Under the pieces are notes generated by a model. It did not search any database, was not told where the DNA came from, and saw only the letters and a list, made by a program, of their open reading frames with translations. This document shows, piece after piece, positions 52,829 to 64,000 of a stretch of 64,000 bases of DNA (positions are counted from its first letter, which is position 1; each line of letters starts with the position of its first letter). Source of the DNA: Acidithiobacillus caldus ATCC 51756 (GTDB lineage Bacteria; Pseudomonadota; Gammaproteobacteria; Acidithiobacillales; Acidithiobacillaceae); the NCBI RefSeq assembly GCF_000175575.2, contig NZ_CP005986.1, positions 689,549 to 753,548 on the forward strand, given 5' to 3'. Made by a program: the position numbers and the translations under genes.

Positions 52829-53740
52829 GTGGAAATCTTCCTGCCCATCGCCCACATGGATATCAATATCTTCCTCATCGTGGCCTTTGGCCTGCTCGTC
52901 GGATTCCTGTCCGGGCTCACGGGAGTGGGTGGCGGCTTTCTCATCACGCCCTTGCTCATTTTTGTGGGCGTCCCGCCCCTCATTGCCGTGGGCACGGGTG
53001 CGGCACAGATCGTTGGTGCTTCGGCGGTAGGCAGCTACGCGCATTGGCGCATGGGCAATGTCGATATGCGCATGGCACTAATCCTCTTGCTCGGCAGCTG
53101 GACGGGAGGTCTGGCGGGCGTGCGGGTGGCGCGCTGGTTGGAATCCTCGGGGCACTTTGGTCTGGTGGTGACCTTTCTGTATGTCGGTTTGCTGGGCTTC
53201 ATCGGCCTGTCCATGCTCTTCGAGTCGCTCATGGCCATCCGCGGGGCCCGTCGGCCACCCAAGGCGGCGGGCGAGTCCAAAGCCTCCTGGACTGCACGCC
53301 TACCCTGGCCGATGGAGTTTCCCGTTTCGGGACTGCGGATTTCGGTCCTCCTGCCCATTTCCCTGGGACTTGCGGTGGGCGTGCTCACGGCCTTGATGGG
53401 TGTGGGCGGTGGCTTTGTGATGGTGCCCATCATGCTCTACGTGCTCAAGATGCCCACCAAGGTGGTCGTGGGAACCTCCCTCTTCCAGTTGCTCTTTACC
53501 ACGGCCGAGGTGGGCATCCTGCAGGCGGGAATGAACCACGCCGTCGATCCCTATCTGGCTCTGGCCTTGGTGGTGGGCTCGATCTTTGGGACCCAGTTTG
53601 GTGCGCGCCTTGGTGCGCGGATGCCCGGTGAGCAGCTACGTCTGGTGTTGGCCCTGGTGGTGGTGGGAGTGGCCGTGAAGATGGGGCTCGGGCTGATTCT
53701 GCCGCCCGAGCACATCTTTCAGGTCACGAGGGTCGGATGA
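52829..53740 (+). CDS. TSUP-family (TauE/SafE-like) anion exporter
   Basis: 303 residues from a GTG. There are two homologous membrane halves, each beginning with the TSUP signature (LVGFLSGLTGVGGGFLITPLL near residue 22 and LAVGVLTALMGVGGGFVMVPIML near 185), and about 8-9 helices in all. TSUP members export sulfite, sulfoacetate or related anions. The following gene overlaps it by 4 bp and encodes the TIGR02186 protein commonly paired with such transporters. Confidence 0.9.
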   Translation: MEIFLPIAHMDINIFLIVAFGLLVGFLSGLTGVGGGFLITPLLIFVGVPPLIAVGTGAAQIVGASAVGSYAHWRMGNVDMRMALILLLGSWTGGLAGVRVARWLESSGHFGLVVTFLYVGLLGFIGLSMLFESLMAIRGARRPPKAAGESKASWTARLPWPMEFPVSGLRISVLLPISLGLAVGVLTALMGVGGGFVMVPIMLYVLKMPTKVVVGTSLFQLLFTTAEVGILQAGMNHAVDPYLALALVVGSIFGTQFGARLGARMPGEQLRLVLALVVVGVAVKMGLGLILPPEHIFQVTRVG

Positions 53741-54516
53741 TGCGGCTGGGACGGCTTCTTTTGCCAGTGTTCTGTGCCTTGGCGTTGGGCGTTGGATCGG
53801 CGACCGCTGCGGATGTCGGCGCGGCGACGGCACCGGCCCTCGTGGTGGGCACGGGCATCGACAAGATAGCCGTCACCAGTCGCTTTACCGGTCGGGAATT
53901 GTTGGTTTTTGGAGCCCTCTCGCATCCGGGCGCCGTGGTCGTGGTGCTCCGTTCCCCCCCAAGTGCTCTGGCCGTCACCCAGAAGGTTCAGACCGGACCC
54001 ATCTGGCTCACCGGACAAAAAGTCACCGTGCAGAAGCTTCCGGGAGTCGTGCAGATTGCCGCATCGGCACCGCTGGCGAGTCTGCTTCCAGCGCAAAAGC
54101 GGCAACAATTGGGCCTGGATCTTAGGGATCTCGTGGCCAGGGCGCAGTTTGTGCCGGAACCTCGGGATCGTCGGCGGTGGGAACAGGCGGTATTGGCCGC
54201 AAAGGAACGGACCGGGAGCTTCGCCCTGAAGGAACATGCGGTAAAGATCAGCGATGGCCGCCTCTTTTCGGTGCGCCTCGATCTGCCGGCCTCCTTACCC
54301 CTCGGACGGTATTCCTTGACGACCTATCTGATCCGCGATGGCCAGGTTCTGGCCCAGAGTGACGAGCGCATCGATGTGGAGCAAGTCGGCCTGGAACAGT
54401 GGGTAGCCGATGTGGCCGAGCGCGAGCCTTGGCTGTTCGGGATTGGTCTGACCCTGCTCCTTGCGGTCCTGGGTCTTGGTCTTGGCATCGTCATGCAGCG
54501 ACGCAGCGGCAGTTAA
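53737..54516 (+). CDS. TIGR02186-family membrane-anchored periplasmic protein
   Basis: 259 residues. A signal peptide (to about residue 25, ATAA) is followed by the family start GTGIDKIAVTSRFTGRELLVFG and a C-terminal transmembrane helix (WLFGIGLTLLLAVLGLGLGIVM). Family function is unknown; it is usually found beside a TSUP permease, as here, which suggests an accessory role in anion export. Convergent with cydB. Confidence 0.85.
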   Translation: MMRLGRLLLPVFCALALGVGSATAADVGAATAPALVVGTGIDKIAVTSRFTGRELLVFGALSHPGAVVVVLRSPPSALAVTQKVQTGPIWLTGQKVTVQKLPGVVQIAASAPLASLLPAQKRQQLGLDLRDLVARAQFVPEPRDRRRWEQAVLAAKERTGSFALKEHAVKISDGRLFSVRLDLPASLPLGRYSLTTYLIRDGQVLAQSDERIDVEQVGLEQWVADVAEREPWLFGIGLTLLLAVLGLGLGIVMQRRSGS

Positions 54517-54534
54517 AAAACAGCATCCGCCATG

Positions 54535-54556
54535 AAAAAAGGGGGCCTAAGCCCCC
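54535..54556 (-). terminator. Intrinsic terminator of cydAB
   Basis: On the minus strand GGGGGC-TTAG-GCCCCC forms a perfect 6-bp G/C stem followed by six T. It lies about 40 bp beyond the cydB stop. Confidence 0.85.
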
Positions 54557-54595
54557 CAGGACGAGCGCTGGCGAATGGCTCGGTCGCCAGTCTGC

Positions 54596-55684
54596 TCAGT
54601 GACTCTCGTAACCCGCCAAGTGCGTCAGCCGATGGCGGAAGACCCAGATCTGATAGGCGTTGTACATGATCATGACGGGAACGAAGCCGGTCATGAACAA
54701 GGTCAGGATGGCCAGATCGTTGGCCGGATTGGCGCCGGCAGCAATGGTCCAGGTCTGCGGCACGATATAGGGGAAATTGGTCGCCCACATTCCGCCCCAC
54801 ATCAGGACAACGATGGCTCCGCACCAGAGCAGGGCGGGAAAGTCGCGGTGGGCCGCATGTGCCATCATCATGCGGAAGGCGGAAAACAGGATGGCCAACA
54901 GCAGGATCAGCCAACCGAACCAGCCCGACCCCGTCCACTTGGCTGCGTCGGGCATGATGGCGTAGGACCAGACTAGGGTAATGACCACCGCTACTAAGGC
55001 CAAGTAGGAAAAAGTCGTCGCCCAGGCATAGGCCTTTTGGTAGATGGGATCATCTTGCTTGAAGCGGGCGCAGAGATAGAGGGTGCCTGCAAGACCGCCG
55101 GCGATGACGGCGGCAATACCGGTCCAGATGCTGAAGGGGCTGAGGAAGCTCAAGGCGTTGCCGGAAAAATGCGGGACCGTGTTGGCAAAGGGATCGTTGG
55201 CGACCTGAATACCCTGGGCGTTGCCCTTGGACATGGGGAACCCGAGCAGGGTCGCTCCCAGGGCCACGCCGGCGAAGAAGGCGGCAACCAGACTGCCCAG
55301 GCCGAACATCTTGCCCCAGAAGGCCTTGCTGCCCTTGGCATGGACGTGGAACTCGAAGGCCACTGCCCGCGAGATGATTCCCCAGAGGGCAAACATCAAG
55401 GGGATCATCAGATAATTGAAGGTGGCGCCATAAACGAGGGGAAAGGCGCCGAAGATCACCCCACCGGCGACCACCAGCCAGGTCTCATTGGCGTCCCAGG
55501 TTCCGGCCATGGACGCCATGACGGCGGCGCGGTCATTCTCGTTCTCGAGCATCAGGGAAAAGACACCCGCGCCGAGATCGGCACCATCCAGAACGATGTA
55601 GATGACAAAGAAGAGGCCCAGCAGGATCCACCAGAAGGTCCCGAGGGAGCTGTGTATACGCAGGATTTCGCTGATACCATTCAT
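54596..55684 (-). CDS. cydB: Cytochrome bd ubiquinol oxidase subunit II
   Basis: 362 residues with eight to nine helices. Family segments: FWWILLGLFFVIYIVLDGADLGAGVF at the start, DRAAVMASMAGTWDANETWLVVAGGVIFGAFPLVYG, and a C-terminal WTIAAGANPANDLAILTLFMTGFVPVMIMYNAYQIWVF. It forms the high-affinity oxygen-reducing terminal oxidase with CydA. The ATG at 55684 removes 16 upstream in-frame codons. Confidence 0.95.
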   Translation of the reverse strand: MNGISEILRIHSSLGTFWWILLGLFFVIYIVLDGADLGAGVFSLMLENENDRAAVMASMAGTWDANETWLVVAGGVIFGAFPLVYGATFNYLMIPLMFALWGIISRAVAFEFHVHAKGSKAFWGKMFGLGSLVAAFFAGVALGATLLGFPMSKGNAQGIQVANDPFANTVPHFSGNALSFLSPFSIWTGIAAVIAGGLAGTLYLCARFKQDDPIYQKAYAWATTFSYLALVAVVITLVWSYAIMPDAAKWTGSGWFGWLILLLAILFSAFRMMMAHAAHRDFPALLWCGAIVVLMWGGMWATNFPYIVPQTWTIAAGANPANDLAILTLFMTGFVPVMIMYNAYQIWVFRHRLTHLAGYESH

Positions 55685-55738
55685 GATGTTCTCCGAATGC
55701 CGCGGGACTTGCGGGTCCCGCGATGATGCCAAGAGGGG

Positions 55739-57181
55739 TTAGCGTGTCTTTTCCAGAGTCGGCTTGGCAAAGCTCGGCTGCGCAATTCCGCCGCCGCTGG
55801 CTGCCGTATCGGAACTGCCCACGACCGGACTATCCAGATCCGGACCCTTCTTGATGATGCGGGAAAAGAAGTACCAGGCGCCGCTCCAGACCATCAGCTC
55901 AAAGGCGATGTAACCCGCAAACCAAAGACTCTCAGCGCCCACGCTCATGTGGCTGACACCCTGCCAGGTGCGCATGAGGCCGTACACCACCCAGGGCTGA
56001 CGCCCGATCTCACGGGTCCACCAGCCGGTCCACACGGCCAGATAGGGCAGAAAGCCGCTGAACACCATGAGCCGCAGAAAGTTGGGATGGCGGCGCAGCT
56101 TTTCGGCCGTCAACTCCCCGCGCAGGCGCAGGAGATTACCCCACAAGGCCATGAAAAAGAGGAAAAAGCCGATGGCGACCATGATCCGGAAGGCATAGAA
56201 AGGTACCCAGACATTGGGCCGATCCTTGACGGGGAAGTGATCCATGCCCGTCACCACACCATTCCAAGTGTGGGTCTCCAACAGGCTCAGGACGTGGGGA
56301 ATCTGGATGCTGAACAGATTCTTACCCGCCTGTACGTCGGGAATGGCGATGAGATTCCAGCTGGTGTCCGGCTCGCCGTTGGCAAGATAGGTGTGGAAAT
56401 GTCCTTCCATGGCCGCAAGAGAGGTCGGTTGGTCGGCCGCCACCTCTCGACCCAATTCGTCGCCGATGAAGATCTGCAGGGGCGTGATGACGATGAGCGC
56501 GAGCAGGGTGGGCTTCAGCAGGGTGGTGAAAAGATCGGCATTGCGATTCTTCAGGATGAACCAGGCCGACACCGCGGCAAAGAAAAAGAGCGAAAGCTCC
56601 AGAGTGGCGATCCACATGTGCGGGAAGCCGATGTCGAAGTTGGGGTTGAAGATGGCGGTCCACCAGTTGGTCACCTGGAAGAGACCGTTCTTGAGTACCA
56701 CTCCCGTCGGCGTCTGCATCCAGCCATTGGCCACCAGAATCCACATGGCCGAGAGGCTGGAGGAGAGTGCGACATTGAAGGTAGAGAAGAGGTGCATCCC
56801 CTTGCCGATCTTGCCCCAGCCGAAGATCATCAGGCCGATGAAGCCCGCCTCGTACATGAAGGCGGTGATGGTCTCAAAGCCCAGGATGTTGCCGAAGAAA
56901 GGCCCCACGGCCTGGGAGAAAGGCCCGTAGAGGATGCCGAAGGCCATCTCCATGGTGACACCGGTGGCCACACCGGCGCCGAAGTTGACGATGAAGAGCT
57001 TTTCGAAAAAGCGCTGTAGGCGGTACCACTTTTCGTTCCCCGAGCGCAGCCAGGCCCACTCCAGAAGAAAGAGCAGCCAGGACATGCCGATGGTCACCGG
57101 CGTCCAGAGGATGTGCATGGACGTGATGAAGGCAAAGTCCAGACGGCTGAGCAGGATGGGGAGGGTATTCTCCAGAATCAT
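55739..57181 (-). CDS. cydA: Cytochrome bd ubiquinol oxidase subunit I
   Basis: 480 residues. The haem-ligand helix is near the start (LDFAFITSMHILWTPVTIGMSWLLF), GVATGVTMEMAFG and the GRQPWVVYGLMRTWQGVS quinol-site region follow. The length and the compact periplasmic loop point to the short Q-loop type. It oxidises quinol and reduces oxygen. Upstream lie an 8-bp and a 15-bp inverted repeat. Confidence 0.96.
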   Translation of the reverse strand: MILENTLPILLSRLDFAFITSMHILWTPVTIGMSWLLFLLEWAWLRSGNEKWYRLQRFFEKLFIVNFGAGVATGVTMEMAFGILYGPFSQAVGPFFGNILGFETITAFMYEAGFIGLMIFGWGKIGKGMHLFSTFNVALSSSLSAMWILVANGWMQTPTGVVLKNGLFQVTNWWTAIFNPNFDIGFPHMWIATLELSLFFFAAVSAWFILKNRNADLFTTLLKPTLLALIVITPLQIFIGDELGREVAADQPTSLAAMEGHFHTYLANGEPDTSWNLIAIPDVQAGKNLFSIQIPHVLSLLETHTWNGVVTGMDHFPVKDRPNVWVPFYAFRIMVAIGFFLFFMALWGNLLRLRGELTAEKLRRHPNFLRLMVFSGFLPYLAVWTGWWTREIGRQPWVVYGLMRTWQGVSHMSVGAESLWFAGYIAFELMVWSGAWYFFSRIIKKGPDLDSPVVGSSDTAASGGGIAQPSFAKPTLEKTR

Positions 57182-57248
57182 GTCGTTTCCCTCGTGAAAA
57201 CTCTAGGATGTTTTGCGGTAAGCAAAAGGGATGAAAGCAGCTTTTGTT

Positions 57249-57275
57249 CCAGATAAAAACGCTCAGATTATCTGG
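57249..57275. promoter_or_regulatory. Inverted repeat in the cydA upstream region (possible operator)
   Basis: CCAGATAA and TTATCTGG, perfect 8-bp arms 11 bp apart, in an A/T-rich stretch 68 bp before the cydA start. It does not match FNR or Rex consensus. It could be the site of a redox or oxygen regulator. Confidence 0.45.
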
Positions 57276-57325
57276 TAATATTAACAGATGGTTATCTTAT
57301 TATCGGTCGGGCCGCTTCAGTTCGG

Positions 57326-57366
57326 CTGGTTTATATGCACCATTCTGGCTGGTGCATATAAACCGG
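57326..57366. repeat. Perfect 15-bp inverted repeat between the small membrane protein gene and cydA
   Basis: GGTTTATATGCACCA and TGGTGCATATAAACC are separated by 7 nt (TTCTGGC). The outer bases extend it to 17 pairs with one G-U. No T-run follows on either strand. It may be a factor-dependent terminator hairpin or an operator. Confidence 0.6.
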
Positions 57367-57453
57367 TCTGGTGTTTTTCCCGGAAGATCCATGGCGGTAT
57401 AGGGTCGGTGAGCGTCGCCCATGAGGCCCGTTCTGTCCGCGCCTAGTTCGTGC

Positions 57454-57933
57454 CTAGGAGGCGGGTATGGCCTTCACCTGGGTTTTTAGCCGAAGGATGC
57501 GGAGCTTCCAGCGCCCATGCGGGGGCGGCAGGAGCTTGGTCAGGCGTTGTTCCAGCAGCCGTCGAAAAGCCCGCTGCGTGGTGGCTGAGCGGTCCAGTTG
57601 GTCGAGCTGCGGGTAGGATAGGAGGGTGTTGGTGATCACGGCTTCCACCGCACTTTGTGGCAGAGTGGGTGCGAGCGACCCTGGCGGACCCGAGAGCTCG
57701 GCCAGCGGGCGGATCTCCAGGGCGCGAAGCGCACCGTCGATACGCACCGTAGCGCCGTAGTTACCCAAGGCGAGGGTGTGGGTCTGCAGGGTGGGCGCTG
57801 GTGGGCGAGGCACTGGGCTGGGCGGTGTCGGTCTGCCGGTGAAAAAGAGCAGACCGCCCACCAGCAATAGCGCCACCAGCACACCGAGCCAGAGTCCACG
57901 ACTGGACTTCGTGCTGGTCCTTTTTATGGCCAT
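57454..57933 (-). CDS. Single-pass membrane protein with a periplasmic domain, unknown
   Basis: 159 residues. A basic N-terminus (AIKRTSTKSSRG), one transmembrane helix (about residues 15-33, LWLGVLVALLLVGGLLFFTG), a Pro-rich linker, then a domain (VRIDGALRALEIRPLAELS, VEAVITNTLLSYPQLDQLD, and a basic end). Its layout resembles FliL (flagellar basal body-associated) proteins, but it is isolated from flagellar genes, so this remains uncertain. Divergent from the APC permease gene. Confidence 0.55.
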   Translation of the reverse strand: MAIKRTSTKSSRGLWLGVLVALLLVGGLLFFTGRPTPPSPVPRPPAPTLQTHTLALGNYGATVRIDGALRALEIRPLAELSGPPGSLAPTLPQSAVEAVITNTLLSYPQLDQLDRSATTQRAFRRLLEQRLTKLLPPPHGRWKLRILRLKTQVKAIPAS

Positions 57934-58045
57934 GGCTGCTCTCCCCTGCGGTTTGTGCCCATACGCTGCAGACTCTATCATGAAGCTTGGAGGGAATCGC
58001 GAGAGTTCCCGTGGACCCAGCCGCGAGTGCTTAGGAGGGAGCTGG

Positions 58046-59647
58046 ATGGGTGAAGGTCAATTACGCCGCGAGGGCGGCAAGTTCGGATTGCTGTACGCAA
58101 GCCTGGGCGCCATCGTCGGATCGGGCTGGTTGTTTGGGCCACTGCATGCCGCCCAGCAGGCCGGACCCCTGAGTCTCGTCTCCTGGCTCATCGGTGCCGC
58201 TGCCATTCTCCTGCTGGCGCTGGTCTATGCCGAACTCGGTCCGCTCATCCCGCGCAGCGGTGCCATCGTCCACATCAGCCACTTGGGTAATGGTTCACTG
58301 CTGGGCTGGATCTGGGGCTGGATCCTGTTCTTTTCCTACGTGACCATTGCGCCCGTGGAAGTCACGGCGGTCCTCACCTACGCCAACAATTATCTGCCGG
58401 GCTTTTTGCAGGAAGGTGCCCAAGGCTTGCTCAGCCGCCGCGGTTTCGTGGCTGCGGTACTGCTTCTCGGCATTTTCGTCGCTTTCAATTTTCTGGTGAT
58501 CCGCTGGGTGCTGCGCATCAACAGCGTAGCTACCTGGTGGAAGCTGCTCATTCCGGCGGCGACGGTCTTCGTGCTCGTATCCTTGTCCTGGCATCCGGAA
58601 AACCTGCACTTGCTGCCCAGCCACGGTGCCCTGGAGAGCATGTTCGCCGCCGTGGCCACCAGCGGGATCGTCTTCAGCTTCTTCGGTTTCCGTCAGGCCA
58701 TCGATCTGGCCGGAGAGAGCAAGGACCCTGGGCGCAGTCTGCCCGTCGCTGTCATCGGTGCCGTAATCCTCAGCGCCCTCCTGTATGAGGGCCTACAGTT
58801 TGCCTTCCTGGTAGCCGTGAACCCCGCGGATCTGAGTCACGGAGGCTGGGCGGGGGTGGACTTTCCGGGGCTCACGGGGCCCTTCGCCGCCCTGGCTCTG
58901 GCGGTGGGGGCCGGTTGGTGGAGTACGGTGTTGTACATCGATGCGCTGATATCGCCCGCCGGCACCGGCTTCATTTATGTGACCTCTGCTGCGCGGGTGA
59001 GCATGGCCGCCGGTGAGATGGGGGTGTTCCCACGCTTTTTCACGCACATCAACCGCTTTGGCGTGCCGTGGCGAGCGCTGCTGCTGGTCTATGGCGTGGG
59101 GATCCTGTTTTTCTTTCCCTTCCCGTCCTGGCAGAAGCTGGTGGGCTATATCTCCTCGGTCACGGTGCTGTCCTATGCCCTCGGGCCCATCGTTCTGCTG
59201 CAGTTGCGCCGTGCCATGCCGAAGGCGCCCCGGCCGTTTCGCCTTTGGGCAGCACCCATCCTCGCACCCCTGGCCTTTATCGTCTCCAATTGGATCATTT
59301 TCTGGGCGGGCGTTAAAACCCTGAGTTTTACCTTCACGGCTCTGGCCCTGCTCCTCGGTCTCTACCTGCTGCGTCGGCTTTTCACGCCCGCGCCGGAGCG
59401 CAAACCGCTGGGACTGCGCCACATGTGGTGGGTCTTCCCCTACTTTGCTCTGCTGTGGCTGTGCGGTTATCTCGGGCCCAGGGACTTGGGTGGGCTCGGT
59501 CACATAACCTTTTTCACGGATATGGCCATCGTTGCCCTCCTGAGTTTGACGGTGCTGCGCTTGGCCATGACCTTTGCGGTCCCCGATCGGGAGATTTTGC
59601 GCTACATGGCCGAGATCAACGAAAGCAAGGCGGTGACGGGACCCTGA
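58046..59647 (+). CDS. APC-superfamily amino acid permease
   Basis: 533 residues, about 12-14 helices. TM1 contains the unwound substrate site GAIVGSGWLFGP, TM6 has GIVFSFFGFRQAIDLAGESKDPGRSLPVAVIGA, and there is the conserved loop FIYVTSAARVSMAAGEMGVFP. The resemblance is to aspartate:proton symporter (YveA)-like permeases, but the substrate is inferred only. The ATG has AGGAGG upstream. Convergent with nadC. Confidence 0.9.
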   Translation: MGEGQLRREGGKFGLLYASLGAIVGSGWLFGPLHAAQQAGPLSLVSWLIGAAAILLLALVYAELGPLIPRSGAIVHISHLGNGSLLGWIWGWILFFSYVTIAPVEVTAVLTYANNYLPGFLQEGAQGLLSRRGFVAAVLLLGIFVAFNFLVIRWVLRINSVATWWKLLIPAATVFVLVSLSWHPENLHLLPSHGALESMFAAVATSGIVFSFFGFRQAIDLAGESKDPGRSLPVAVIGAVILSALLYEGLQFAFLVAVNPADLSHGGWAGVDFPGLTGPFAALALAVGAGWWSTVLYIDALISPAGTGFIYVTSAARVSMAAGEMGVFPRFFTHINRFGVPWRALLLVYGVGILFFFPFPSWQKLVGYISSVTVLSYALGPIVLLQLRRAMPKAPRPFRLWAAPILAPLAFIVSNWIIFWAGVKTLSFTFTALALLLGLYLLRRLFTPAPERKPLGLRHMWWVFPYFALLWLCGYLGPRDLGGLGHITFFTDMAIVALLSLTVLRLAMTFAVPDREILRYMAEINESKAVTGP

Positions 59648-59716
59648 AATCGCTGCGTCCGCCGCGGGTACTCAGGGGTTAGGGCGCCCCTGGGCGATGG
59701 GCCCGTACGATGCCAT

Positions 59717-60553
59717 TCAGCCGTCGTAGCGGAGGGAAAGGTCCAGACTCCGGACGTCGCGGGTGAGGCTGCCGACGGACAGGTAATCCACGCCTGTGGC
59801 CGCCACCTCCCGCAGATTGTGCAGGCCGAGATTGCCTGAGGCTTCCAGGGGAATCCGGCCGCCAACCCGCTCTACGGCGCGGCGCAGGTCGGCAAGGGCA
59901 AAGTTGTCCAGAAGGATCATGTCTGGCCTGTGCGCGAGGGCTTCCTCCAGTTGCTCGAGGTTTTCCACCTCGATCTCGATCCGAGTAAGGACCGGCGCCA
60001 GCGCACGTGCGGCTCGAAGGGCAGGGCCGATCCCGCCCATGGCGGCGATGTGGTTTTCCTTGATGAGGATGCCATCGAAGAGCCCCAGGCGATGGTTGTG
60101 TCCGCCACCGATGCGAACCGCGTACTTCTGCGCGAGACGCAGCCCGGGCAAGGTCTTGCGCGTGTCCAGCAAACGTGCGGGCAGGCCCTGGAGCAGCTGG
60201 ACATGCTGCCGTACCCGACTCGCGGTGCCCGAGAGCAACTGCAGAAAATTGAGCGCCGTGCGTTCCGCCGTGAGCAGGGGGCCGGCCGGGCCCTCCAGAG
60301 TACACAGTACGGTGTCGGCGGTGAACTCCGTCCCTTCGGCTACCAGCCAGTGGCAGCGGATCTCGGGGGAACAGTACCGAAACACGGCGTCGGCGTAAGG
60401 ACGACCGCAGAGGATACCCGGCTCACGGCTGAGGATGTGGGCGTGCAGCTCGAGCTTCGGCGCGATGAGGGCAGCGCTGAGGTCGCCGCTGCCGATGTCC
60501 TCGGCCAAGGCGCGCTCGACGCTGAGTTCAAGATCGGTGGGGAGCATGCTCAC
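59717..60553 (-). CDS. nadC: Nicotinate-nucleotide pyrophosphorylase (carboxylating)
   Basis: 278 residues. Type II PRTase motifs: ALAEDIGSGDLSAALI, GTASRVRQHVQLLQG, LLDTRKTLPGLRLAQKYAVRIGGGHNHRLGLFDGILIKENHI and IEIEVENLEQLEEAL, then MILLDNFALADLR and LEASGNLGLHNLREVAATGVDYLSVGSLT. It converts quinolinate to nicotinate mononucleotide in NAD synthesis. Confidence 0.97.
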   Translation of the reverse strand: MSMLPTDLELSVERALAEDIGSGDLSAALIAPKLELHAHILSREPGILCGRPYADAVFRYCSPEIRCHWLVAEGTEFTADTVLCTLEGPAGPLLTAERTALNFLQLLSGTASRVRQHVQLLQGLPARLLDTRKTLPGLRLAQKYAVRIGGGHNHRLGLFDGILIKENHIAAMGGIGPALRAARALAPVLTRIEIEVENLEQLEEALAHRPDMILLDNFALADLRRAVERVGGRIPLEASGNLGLHNLREVAATGVDYLSVGSLTRDVRSLDLSLRYDG

Positions 60554-60664
60554 GGGCGGTCAGCCTCTCCTGTGGGTTCTGCTGTGCCCATTGGCTTTGC
60601 TGGGCACGGCAGGGCTTCGTATCCCGGCATTGTCCAGGATCCGGGTGTCTGGGATCCCCGGGCA

Positions 60665-63477
<2,813 letters not shown>

Positions 63478-63481
<4 letters not shown>

Positions 63482-63999
63482 GCCTCTCTTCCTGGATTGG
63501 GGTTGGCTTCGGCTTCGGCCACATCGGGATGCAGGGCCTGATCGAATCCCTCGTGCAGGACCTGCTGCAGGATATTGGGCAGGCTATCCTGCAATTCTTT
63601 GCTGATGCTCTCGCGCAGACGTATGCCCTCCAGGGAAAGGGCGCGCAGCACGGCAATGCTGACCTGCTCTTTCCAGACCTTTTGCAGGTGTTGGGTAAGG
63701 CGTTCCTCGAGTTCGCTCAGTACCCGCCGTTCCACTTCCTGGAACAAAAGGGTCTCGAATTCCTGGAGGAAGTCCATGTCCAGTGCTGGGCCAGCGGCTT
63801 CGGCTTCGGCGGCTGGGGTTCGGGCGCCGGCTGCCTCGTCCGCCGGGGTGGCGCTGTAATGAAAGGAGAGATTGCGGATGCGCTCCAGGGCCTCGGCCAG
63901 GTCCGCCTCTTCCATGCTGGTGGCTGGCTGCGCATCGCCGGCGGATGCGGTCACTTCGGATGTGCTGGCGCCAACGTTCACCGGGCTGGCGATGGCCTG
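63478..63999 (-). CDS. Hypothetical protein upstream of valS (5' end outside window)
   Basis: About 173 residues visible; the frame is open to the window edge. An Ala/Glu-rich N-terminal part is followed by a long helical region ([62 protein letters not shown] cannot be assigned to a family). Its stop overlaps the valS start, so the pair is co-translated. In many proteobacteria the gene before valS is holC (DNA polymerase III chi), but this protein does not resemble chi. A GTG at 63981 is a possible start. Confidence 0.6.
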
Positions 64000-64000
64000 C

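Overview
This window looks like a chromosomal segment of a GC-rich (about 60%) Gram-negative aerobe, most likely Acidithiobacillia/Acidithiobacillus or a close gammaproteobacterial relative. The evidence is a full outer-membrane toolkit (TonB/ExbBD, Slp, MCE protein, TolC-type efflux), 6S RNA placed between zapA and the 5-formyl-THF cyclo-ligase gene, aerobic HemF, quinone-dependent PyrD, cytochrome bd, and a TSUP-type exporter paired with a TIGR02186 protein. The species call is inference; no rRNA or other species marker lies in the window.

Layout. 1-9.4 kb: end of a polyprenyl synthase gene, tRNA-Pro(CGG), an FtsI-type transpeptidase with two small membrane proteins, Uup, a DUF4870 protein, type-4 uracil-DNA glycosylase, an epimerase/LLM oxidoreductase pair and oligoribonuclease. 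9.4-10.9 kb: a non-coding stretch with three tandem minus-strand units, each made of an 11-bp-spaced direct-repeat box, a -10-like hexamer and, about 100-140 nt further on, a conserved block ending in a perfect intrinsic terminator. I read these as three sibling small RNA genes. They abut an orphan OmpR/PhoB-type response regulator whose start is 26 bp from the last box. 10.9-20.2 kb: one minus-strand cluster (TonB receptor - exbB - exbD - secreted beta-propeller phosphoesterase - tonB - second TonB receptor) preceded by four 11-bp repeats that match a double Pho box. This suggests a phosphate-starvation-induced organophosphate scavenging operon.

20.3-23.6 kb: Slp lipoprotein, tRNA-Leu(CAA), an unidentified short ORF, and an N-terminally truncated FtsI-like transpeptidase with a LysM insertion that is a clear paralogue of the one at 0.8 kb. 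23.6-29.5 kb: tightly packed minus-strand operon purH-purD-tsaC-hemF-pyrD-GNAT, with an intrinsic terminator in the purH leader. 29.9-31.0 kb: YqhD-like alcohol dehydrogenase behind a near-consensus sigma70 promoter. 31.0-35.3 kb: mrdA-rplY-pth-ychF. 35.4-37.5 kb: ZapB-like protein, zapA, 6S RNA, 5-FCL, ymdB. 37.5-42.2 kb: M61 peptidase, isochorismatase, PCMT-like protein, then a divergent MCE protein plus auxiliary lipoprotein without ABC subunits.

42.8-48.2 kb: a three-gene RND efflux operon (TolC, adaptor, pump). 48.2-49.9 kb: a low-coding region with decayed gene fragments and a VapBC pair whose antitoxin is intact and toxin is a pseudogene. 50-54.5 kb: two universal stress proteins around proS, then TSUP/TIGR02186. 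54.5-57.4 kb: cydAB with two strong inverted repeats upstream. 57.4-64 kb: a small membrane protein, an APC permease, nadC, valS and the partial gene upstream of valS.

The most interesting material is the small-RNA trio with its matching promoter boxes and adjacent orphan regulator, followed by the Pho-box-driven TonB/phosphoesterase operon.
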